NCBI GenBank assembly: GCA_017390245.1
Contig: JAFPCE010000281.1
Location: forward strand, 1 to 14,243
Length of the DNA: 14,243 nucleotides
Source of the DNA: Selenomonadaceae bacterium
GTDB taxonomy: Bacteria; Bacillota; Negativicutes; Selenomonadales; Selenomonadaceae
Direction of reading: 5' to 3'
Notes under the pieces: model-generated
Database searches by the model: none
The model's input: only the letters and a program-made list of their open reading frames with translations
What the model was told of the DNA's origin: nothing
In this document: positions 6,790 to 12,207 of the stretch, one piece after another
How the letters are laid out: each line of letters opens with the position of its first letter
Position numbering within the stretch: the first letter of the stretch is position 1
Position numbers and translations under genes: made by a program

Positions 6790-8502
6790 ATGAAGAAAAG
6801 AGATATGGCAGGTGTAGTATGGAAGCTGGTGCGCTCCTACTGGCGCTCAGAGGAACGCTGGTGGGCCAGGGGCATGCTGGCTGTAGTAGTGGCCCTGAGC
6901 TTGCTGCAGGTATACATGCTGGTACTGTTAAACCAGTGGAATAACGAGTTTTACAATGCACTGCAGGGGTATAATTATGGCAGTTTCTGGCCCTTGATTG
7001 GTGAATTTACTACTATTGCCTTTATTTATATTATTGTGGCTGTATATGCCATTTACCTGCGCCAGATGCTGGAAATCCGCTGGCGTACCTGGATGACCAA
7101 AAATTATCTCAGCAAATGGCTGCACAAACAGACCTATTACCGTCTGCAGGTGACTGGCAGTGCCGATATGGATAACCCGGACCAGCGTATTTCTGATGAT
7201 ATTGGTTCCTTTATCAGCCTGTCACTGCAGCTTTCCTTAGGTGTTTTAAAGCAGCTGACAACACTGGTGGCCTTTGTGTTTATTTTGTGGCAGTTATCTG
7301 GTGTGCTGGACATTCCATTAGGTGATACTGTGGTATCTGTACCTGGCTACATGGTATTCGTTACCTTGTTTTATTCCATTGCTGGTACCTGGATTGCCCA
7401 TAAGGTTGGTAAGAAATTAATCGGCCTTAATTATGATCAGCAGCGCTACGAGGCGGATTTCCGTTTCAGCATGGTCCGTGTCAGGGAAAATAGTGAAAGC
7501 ATTGCTTTTTACGGTGGTGAAGAGCCAGAGCATGTTACCTTTAATGAGCGATTCCAGAGGGTTGTTACCAATTTCTGGGGCTTGATGAAACGTACCAAGC
7601 TGTTGAATTTCTATGTAACTGGTTATGGCCAGCTGGCTATCATTGTGCCAATTCTCATGGTAGCACCAAAGTATTTTGAGGGAAATCTGCAGCTGGGCGG
7701 TCTCATGCAGACCATCAGTGCTTTTGGCAGAGTTCAGGATGCCTTGAGCTACTTTGTAGACGCATATAGCTCCATTGCCCAGTATATGGCTGTTATCCGC
7801 CGTCTTAGCGGCTTTACTGCCCACATGGAAGAAGCGGAGGAACTGCAGGATGATTTCCAGCGGGAAAAGACAGGTACTTCTTTGGTTTTAAAGCATATTA
7901 AGGTGGATTTGCCAAATGGCCAGCCTTTGCTGCAGGATTTGTCACTGGAAATCAGCACAGGAGACAAATTGCTGATAGCTGGTGCTTCTGGCTGCGGCAA
8001 GAGTACCTTGCTGAGGGCGCTGGCAGGCATCTGGCCTTATGGCAGCGGAGAGATAACTACACCAGAAAAATGGCGGGTGATGTTCCTGCCGCAGCGTCCA
8101 TATCTGCCATTGGGAAGTCTGCGTCAGGCTATATATTATCCTCAGCCAGTACCAGAGCAGGAGACTGAAGATATTAAGGCTTTATTAAATCTCTTTGGCG
8201 TAAGTCATCTGGCAGACAGCCTGGATAAGGTGGATGACTGGAGTAGAATTCTGTCCTTAGGTGAGCAGCAGCGTCTGGCCTTTATCCGTATTTTGCTGTT
8301 TAAGCCTGAGATTGTCTTTTTGGATGAGTCTACCTCTGCTATGGATGAAGACAGAGAAGCAGAGGCTTACGATGTTCTGTCCAGCCAGCTGCCAGATACG
8401 GCAGTAGTCAGTGTGGGGCACCGTTCTACACTTAGGGCTAAACATCAGCGGGAGCTGAAGCTGGCAGGCAGTGGCCAGTGGGAGATACATGATATTGTGT
8501 GA
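6790..8502 (+). CDS. SbmA/YddA-like ABC transporter, fused permease and ATPase
   Basis: This 570-residue half-transporter carries its membrane and ATPase domains in one chain and should work as a homodimer. The membrane part (residues 1 to ~330) has hydrophobic segments near 28-48, 68-92, 150-178, 190-212 and 285-305. NQWNNEFYNALQ, NPDQRISDD and RENSESIAFYGGE are hallmarks of the ABC_membrane_2 group (YddA, SbmA/BacA relatives, ABCD peroxisomal transporters). The ATPase has Walker A GASGCGKST (398-406), signature LSLGEQQR (488-495), Walker B IVFLDE (508-513, followed by STSAMD) and H-loop His544. Relatives import peptides or cobalamin, or move acyl substrates, so the cargo cannot be assigned. 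I chose the ATG at 6790 (GGAGG at 6773-6777, 12-nt spacing) over the in-frame TTG at 6751, which lies in the promoter. The spacing is a little long; the ATG at 6805 is an alternative. The amidase gene follows 26 nt after the stop. Confidence 0.9.
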   Translation: MKKRDMAGVVWKLVRSYWRSEERWWARGMLAVVVALSLLQVYMLVLLNQWNNEFYNALQGYNYGSFWPLIGEFTTIAFIYIIVAVYAIYLRQMLEIRWRTWMTKNYLSKWLHKQTYYRLQVTGSADMDNPDQRISDDIGSFISLSLQLSLGVLKQLTTLVAFVFILWQLSGVLDIPLGDTVVSVPGYMVFVTLFYSIAGTWIAHKVGKKLIGLNYDQQRYEADFRFSMVRVRENSESIAFYGGEEPEHVTFNERFQRVVTNFWGLMKRTKLLNFYVTGYGQLAIIVPILMVAPKYFEGNLQLGGLMQTISAFGRVQDALSYFVDAYSSIAQYMAVIRRLSGFTAHMEEAEELQDDFQREKTGTSLVLKHIKVDLPNGQPLLQDLSLEISTGDKLLIAGASGCGKSTLLRALAGIWPYGSGEITTPEKWRVMFLPQRPYLPLGSLRQAIYYPQPVPEQETEDIKALLNLFGVSHLADSLDKVDDWSRILSLGEQQRLAFIRILLFKPEIVFLDESTSAMDEDREAEAYDVLSSQLPDTAVVSVGHRSTLRAKHQRELKLAGSGQWEIHDIV

Positions 8503-8528
8503 TGACAAAAGATACAGGGGAAAATAAA

Positions 8529-9161
8529 GTGAGTAAAAAAAATATTTCTAGAAGAACATGTTTAAAATATCTCTTAGGATTGGGCCTTGGCTGCCTGCTT
8601 CCATGGGGGGCAGTACATCAGGCAGAGGCAGCCAAGCTGACTGAAAGAGAAGCTCTGGCACAGTTTGGCATTAATTTGCATTATCCAAGCTTAGCCTTTG
8701 GGGATATGTCCCTGCGGCAGCAGACTAGTGCTATAGTGGTGCATCATCTGGGCTTTCCTGATGGCCACGATGCTTCAGCAGCAGAGGTCCACAATTTCCA
8801 CCGCAATCAGGGCTGGGCAGGTATTGGTTATCATTACCTGATTCACCGGGATGGCGCTGTGGAAAAATGCCGGCCAGTGGAGATGGAGGGCGCTCATTGC
8901 TATCAGAATAACGGCTATACCGTAGGTATCTGCGTGGGCGGTAATTTTGAAATCGACCAGCCTTCTAAGGCACAGATGGAGGTACTGGCAAAAATGCTGT
9001 CAGCTATGTGCCTGCTGTATGATATCAAGCCTGGCAGCAGAACCATCAGAGGCCATCAGGAGTACAATAAAACCAAGTGTCCGGGCAAAAATCTCCAGGC
9101 AAAGCTGCCACAGCTGCGTATCCGGACATCTATGCTGCTGGATCAGGCCAGAAGCAAATAA
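8529..9161 (+). CDS. Tat-exported N-acetylmuramoyl-L-alanine amidase (PGRP/Amidase_2)
   Basis: This is a 210-residue zinc amidase predicted to cut the bond between MurNAc and the stem peptide in peptidoglycan, outside the cytoplasmic membrane. The N terminus is a twin-arginine signal (SRRTCLK, with Cys where Phe is usual; hydrophobic LLGLGLGCLL; likely cleavage at AEA-AK). The zinc ligands of the PGRP/Amidase_2 fold are present: His72 (IVVHHLG), His176 (GHQEYNK) and Cys184 (TKCPG), with catalytic-side Tyr101 in GYHYLIHRDG. I chose GTG 8529 because AGGGG (8516-8520) sits 8 nt upstream; an ATG at 8502 overlaps the transporter stop but has no nearby ribosome-binding site. With the later start the Tat signal also begins in the usual way. 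The GC before the Cys is not a good lipobox. It is co-transcribed with the transporter, suggesting a joint envelope or muropeptide role. It could be a cell-wall recycling or remodelling enzyme. Confidence 0.88.
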   Translation: MSKKNISRRTCLKYLLGLGLGCLLPWGAVHQAEAAKLTEREALAQFGINLHYPSLAFGDMSLRQQTSAIVVHHLGFPDGHDASAAEVHNFHRNQGWAGIGYHYLIHRDGAVEKCRPVEMEGAHCYQNNGYTVGICVGGNFEIDQPSKAQMEVLAKMLSAMCLLYDIKPGSRTIRGHQEYNKTKCPGKNLQAKLPQLRIRTSMLLDQARSK

Positions 9162-9247
9162 GCAGGGCTTTATAAGGGGCAGCGAGACTGGCTGAAGCAG
9201 AAATCATAGCAAAAGTCTTTTAAAGGCAAAAGAAAGAGGGCAGATAA

Positions 9248-9535
9248 ATGGGGGCGTATCGTTCCAAAGCACCTATAGTAGTACAAAAGAAAAAAGCTAA
9301 GCCGTTATTGCGCAATGGCGAAAAGGCAGGACTGGTTTTAGGAGCAGTTTTGCTGGTATTCAGCTTTATTGAGGGGGATGTTCCTCTGGCATTCTTTTTG
9401 CTGTCTTTTTTTCTCTACGAAATCAGTGTGGTGGCAGAAAAAATTGCCGAAAAAAGGCTGCACCAGGCTGTTGCTTTTTTACGGGGACTTTCAGTGGCTC
9501 TCTGTATAGGTTCTCTGTGCATGATTTTTACATAA
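9248..9535 (+). CDS. Small integral membrane protein, unknown function
   Basis: This is a 95-residue protein with a basic N terminus (KKKAK near residues 14-18) and three hydrophobic segments (about 28-44, 48-63 and 76-94), ending directly in the last helix (CMIFT). I recognise no family. The AAAGAGGG ribosome-binding region (9233-9240) is 7 nt before the ATG, and the gene is followed by a strong terminator, which supports it being real. The 86-nt gap after the amidase holds no clear terminator or promoter, so it is probably the third gene of the transporter/amidase unit. A helper of the transporter, or an unrelated passenger, are both possible. Confidence 0.7.
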   Translation: MGAYRSKAPIVVQKKKAKPLLRNGEKAGLVLGAVLLVFSFIEGDVPLAFFLLSFFLYEISVVAEKIAEKRLHQAVAFLRGLSVALCIGSLCMIFT

Positions 9536-9560
9536 ATTCAGTATAAAAAGCTTTAAAATT

Positions 9561-9585
9561 AAGGTCTGCCTTGGCAGGCTTTTTT
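9561..9585 (+). terminator. Intrinsic terminator ending the transporter/amidase unit
   Basis: A 9-bp stem with two G-U pairs (AAGGTCTGC, 9561-9569, with GCAGGCTTT, 9574-9582) closes a CTTG tetraloop. The T tract runs through 9580-9585. It separates the small membrane protein gene from glgC. Confidence 0.82.
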
Positions 9586-9609
9586 GCTGAAAAAATTTGT
9601 GAGAATATT

Positions 9610-9645
9610 AGGACTATTTTGCATAAAAAGCAGGACTTTTTTCAT
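9610..9645. repeat. In-phase imperfect direct repeat upstream of glgC
   Basis: AGGACTATTTTGCAT (9610-9624) recurs as AGGACTTTTTTCAT (9632-9645). The start-to-start distance is 22 nt, about two helical turns, and the copies differ by one substitution and one base of length. The second copy overlaps the expected -35 position of the glgC promoter, so this is a candidate operator. Confidence 0.4.
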
Positions 9646-9664
9646 TTTTATGGAAATTAATACA

Positions 9665-9670
9665 TATAAT
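9665..9670 (+). promoter_or_regulatory. -10 box of the glgCD promoter
   Basis: A perfect TATAAT, with no recognisable -35 at the matching distance (about 9642-9647 reads TCATTT). Transcription would start near 9677, giving a leader of about 68 nt before the glgC ATG. A strong -10 with a poor -35 and repeats upstream suggests activator dependence. Confidence 0.55.
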
Positions 9671-9744
9671 TAACACTTGCTTTCGGTTGTTTTTTGAGAG
9701 GGATAAAAAACCAGGAATGCAAATTGTATTTAGGGGTGAATGTG

Positions 9745-10902
9745 ATGAAAACAAAATGCTTGGCTATGATTCTGGCTGGCGGACAAGGCAGCCGTTTAGG
9801 GGCTTTGACAAAAAATATCGCAAAGCCTGCGGTACCGTTCGGCGGCAAGTATCGTATTATTGACTTCCCATTATCTAACTGTGCTAATTCCGGCATAGAC
9901 AAGGTAGGTGTACTGACTCAGTACCGTCCATTGGAGCTGCATACCTATCTGGGCACAGGTAATGCATGGGATCTGGATACTTCTAATGGCGGTGTATTTA
10001 TCCTGCCTCCTTATGCCAGAGACAAGGGCGCAGACTGGTACAAGGGCACTGCTGATGCTATTTACCAGAACCTGAATTTCATTGATATGATGGATCCGGA
10101 ATATGTGCTGATTCTTTCTGGTGACCATATTTATACTATGGATTACTCTAAAATGCTGGATGCTCACAGAGCTAACAAGGCAGATGCTACCATCGGCGTT
10201 TTTGAAGTGCCATGGGAGGAAGCTCCTCGCTTTGGTATCATGAACACTGATTCTGTAGATGGCCGTATTGTGGAATTTGAGGAAAAGCCAGCAAAACCAA
10301 AGAGCAATCTGGCTTCTATGGGTATTTATATTTTCAACAGGTCCTTCCTGGATAAATACCTGAAGGCTGATGCCATTGATGAAGGCTCCAGCCATGACTT
10401 CGGCAAGAATATTATTCCAGCTATGCTGAATGATAATGCACGGCTCTATTCCTATGCTTTTGAGGGCTATTGGAAGGATGTAGGAACTATCGAGAGCTTG
10501 TGGCAGGCCAATATGGATCTGCTGCAGGATGAGCCTCCGTTCTCCTTTAACAACGACTGGAGAATTTATTCCTCCAATCCGTCCCTGCCACCACATTATG
10601 TAGGCCCTGAGGCGCAGGTTAGCTGCTCCATGCTGAATGAAGGTTCTATGATCTTAGGTGAGGTAGATCATTCCGTATTGTTCTCTGGTGTTAAGATTGG
10701 CAAGGGTGCCAAGGTTACCAATTCCGTTGTTATGCCTTTCACCACTATCGAGGAAAACGCAGTAGTGGATCATGCTATTGTGGCGCAGAACTGCATTATT
10801 AGTGCAGGTGCACAGGTAGTTGGTGAGATGGGCAACATTGCAGTTGTGCCAGAGGGCAAAACTGTTGAGTCTCAGGCTGATAACAGTCAGCAGGTAAGCT
10901 GA
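9745..10902 (+). CDS. glgC: ADP-glucose pyrophosphorylase, catalytic subunit
   Basis: This 385-residue enzyme makes ADP-glucose from ATP and glucose-1-phosphate, the committed step of bacterial glycogen synthesis, in the cytoplasm. The nucleotidyltransferase signature AGGQGSRL is at residues 11-18, and KPAVPFGGKYRIIDF (27-41) is the allosteric-effector-linked segment. YKGTADA is at 99-105, the catalytic Asp127 lies in SGDHIY, and the glucose-1-phosphate Lys181 lies in FEEKP. The last ~100 residues form the left-handed beta-helix domain. All catalytic residues are present. I chose the ATG at 9745 because AGGGGTGA (9732-9739) precedes it closely; the frame extends to 9694 but the upstream codons look like leader. 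The GlgD gene follows after 22 nt, forming one operon. The allosteric activator cannot be read from sequence. Confidence 0.96.
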   Translation: MKTKCLAMILAGGQGSRLGALTKNIAKPAVPFGGKYRIIDFPLSNCANSGIDKVGVLTQYRPLELHTYLGTGNAWDLDTSNGGVFILPPYARDKGADWYKGTADAIYQNLNFIDMMDPEYVLILSGDHIYTMDYSKMLDAHRANKADATIGVFEVPWEEAPRFGIMNTDSVDGRIVEFEEKPAKPKSNLASMGIYIFNRSFLDKYLKADAIDEGSSHDFGKNIIPAMLNDNARLYSYAFEGYWKDVGTIESLWQANMDLLQDEPPFSFNNDWRIYSSNPSLPPHYVGPEAQVSCSMLNEGSMILGEVDHSVLFSGVKIGKGAKVTNSVVMPFTTIEENAVVDHAIVAQNCIISAGAQVVGEMGNIAVVPEGKTVESQADNSQQVS

Positions 10903-10924
10903 TCAGAGAGAGGAACGGATTATT

Positions 10925-12031
10925 ATGAGTAATATGATGGGAATAATCAATTTAGACGGTGCTAACTCTATGCTGAAGGAGCTGTGCGAGCGCCGTCCGG
11001 TAGCTTCCCTGCCTGTTGCAGGCCGCTATCGTGTTATAGATTTTGCAGTATCCAGTATGGTTAATTCTGGCATAGACAATGTGGGTGTGCTGCTTTCTGC
11101 TAAGGCCCGCTCTGTATTTGACCATCTGCGTTCTGGTAAAGACTGGGATCTGGCCCGTCATCGTGGCGGTCTTTCTTATCTGCCTTCTGATTCCTATGAT
11201 GGCAAGCCTGTAACTGGCAATCTGTCCGGCCTGTACCATAACCTTGATTATGTACAGCATACCAAGGCTGAATATGTGCTCTTTGCCCAGGCTGATTCTT
11301 TGTATAATATTGATTTCCGCCAGATGCTTTTGTTCCATCAGAATACTGGCGCAGATATTACCATGCTTTACAGCAAGGCACCTCAGGATATTCCTGGTGA
11401 TACTGCTGTTATGAAAATCAATGAAAATGGCAGAGTAACAGATATTGCCAAGCAGATGACTACACTGCGGGGGGCAAATGACTTTTTAGGTATTTACCTC
11501 ATGTCCAAGGACACCTTTAACAAGGTAGTTACCAACGGCTATGAGCGCGGTGGCACTGATTTGCTGTTAGATGGCATTATCCGCCACATGGATGAGTACA
11601 GCATTTTTGGCTGTGAGCATAAAGGCTATGTTGCCCGCATTAACTCCACCATGGCTTATTACAATGCTAACCGCTCCTTCCTGAAGCCTGAAATCTGGAA
11701 TGAGGTATTTATGGAGCATGGTGCTATCCACACCAAGACCAAGGATGCAGCACCAGTTCAGTACAAGGAAACTGCCAAGGTTACCAATTCCCTCATTGCC
11801 AACGGCTGTGTTATCCGGGGCGAGGTGGAGAACAGTATTCTCTTCCGCAATGTAACTGTAGCTGAAGGGGTTAAGATTAAGGACTGCATTGTCATGGAGC
11901 ACTGTGTCATTGAGGACAACGCTATGCTGCGGGATGTTATCTGCGACAAAAATGTTACTGTCAGCAAGGACCAGTGGCTGAAGGGTGCAGAAAACTATCC
12001 ATTAATTGTAGCTAAAGGCACTGTAATTTAA
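10925..12031 (+). CDS. glgD: GlgD, ADP-glucose pyrophosphorylase partner subunit
   Basis: This 368-residue GlgC paralogue assembles with GlgC in Firmicutes and raises its activity. It has the same two-domain layout (nucleotidyltransferase-like fold, then beta-helix from about residue 270). The catalytic signature is lost, with DGANSML where GlgC has GGQGSRL, DSLYN where GlgC has SGDHIY, and TDIAK in place of the FEEKP sugar-phosphate Lys motif. The fold is betrayed by RYRVIDF, NSGIDNVGV and DWDLARHRGG, which align with GlgC. It is therefore predicted to be non-catalytic on its own. The ATG at 10925 has AGAGAGGA about 10 nt upstream; an ATG nine bases later is possible but less favoured. It ends the glgC-glgD unit and is followed by a strong terminator. 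Confidence 0.95.
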   Translation: MSNMMGIINLDGANSMLKELCERRPVASLPVAGRYRVIDFAVSSMVNSGIDNVGVLLSAKARSVFDHLRSGKDWDLARHRGGLSYLPSDSYDGKPVTGNLSGLYHNLDYVQHTKAEYVLFAQADSLYNIDFRQMLLFHQNTGADITMLYSKAPQDIPGDTAVMKINENGRVTDIAKQMTTLRGANDFLGIYLMSKDTFNKVVTNGYERGGTDLLLDGIIRHMDEYSIFGCEHKGYVARINSTMAYYNANRSFLKPEIWNEVFMEHGAIHTKTKDAAPVQYKETAKVTNSLIANGCVIRGEVENSILFRNVTVAEGVKIKDCIVMEHCVIEDNAMLRDVICDKNVTVSKDQWLKGAENYPLIVAKGTVI

Positions 12032-12038
12032 ATTTTAC

Positions 12039-12088
12039 AAAGACCACTGCAGTGGCTTATCTCTTTGCCTGCTGCAGTGGCCTTTTTT
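12039..12088 (+). terminator. Long intrinsic terminator after glgD
   Basis: AAAG-A-CCACTGCAG (12039-12052) pairs with CTGCAGTGG-C-CTTT (12072-12085), giving 13 pairs with one A-C mismatch, and six T residues follow (12083-12088). The enclosed 19-nt segment can add a small GGC/GCC stem. CCACTGCAGTGG (12044-12055) is itself a palindrome, so an alternative fold of the 5' arm alone is possible. Confidence 0.85.
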
Positions 12089-12116
12089 ATTAGCATGAAA
12101 AAAGTTTGGCGGGATA

Positions 12117-12125
12117 TGGTATAAT
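12117..12125 (+). promoter_or_regulatory. Extended -10 promoter of glgP
   Basis: TGgTATAAT is a perfect extended -10. No -35 is visible at 16-18 nt upstream (about 12097-12102). Transcription would start near 12131, giving a leader of about 77 nt. It lies after the glgD terminator, so glgP is likely transcribed independently of glgCD. Confidence 0.65.
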
Positions 12126-12153
12126 GTTTATGGCGAGAATAATATCATTTCCC

Positions 12154-12185
12154 TGCCACGGGAGCCATAAAAAATACCTGTGGCA
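12154..12185 (+). promoter_or_regulatory. Leader hairpin upstream of glgP
   Basis: TGCCACGGG (12154-12162) pairs with CCTGTGGCA (12177-12185), nine pairs including one G-U, around a 14-nt A-rich loop. It ends 11 nt before the AGGAGAGG ribosome-binding site (12197-12204). No T tract follows, so it is not a terminator; it may stabilise the message or influence translation. No known riboswitch class is recognised. Confidence 0.4.
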
Positions 12186-12207
12186 ATAAATGAGATAGGA
12201 GAGGCAT

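Noticed and set aside
8529..8600. Lipoprotein reading of the amidase N terminus (LGLGC)
   Set aside because: Position -3 is Gly rather than Leu/Val/Ile, and a better signal peptidase site (AEA-AK) follows the twin-arginine hydrophobic core.
9625..9642. AAAAAG-CAGGA-CTTTTTT as a second terminator upstream of glgC
   Set aside because: The stem is five A-T pairs and one G-C, too weak; a strong terminator already lies at 9561-9585. It coincides with the second copy of the direct repeat.
9683..9712. GGTTG-T6 with A6-CC as a structured glgC leader
   Set aside because: The pairing needs a bulged G and is nearly all A-T; not convincing as a riboswitch or attenuator.
9871..10596. Long minus-strand open frame (241 codons) opposite glgC
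   Set aside because: It lies wholly inside a strongly supported glgC gene, has no ribosome-binding site or family motif, and its length is explained by codon bias of the plus-strand gene. The same holds for the other antisense frames opposite hexokinase, NDH-2, glgD and glgP.
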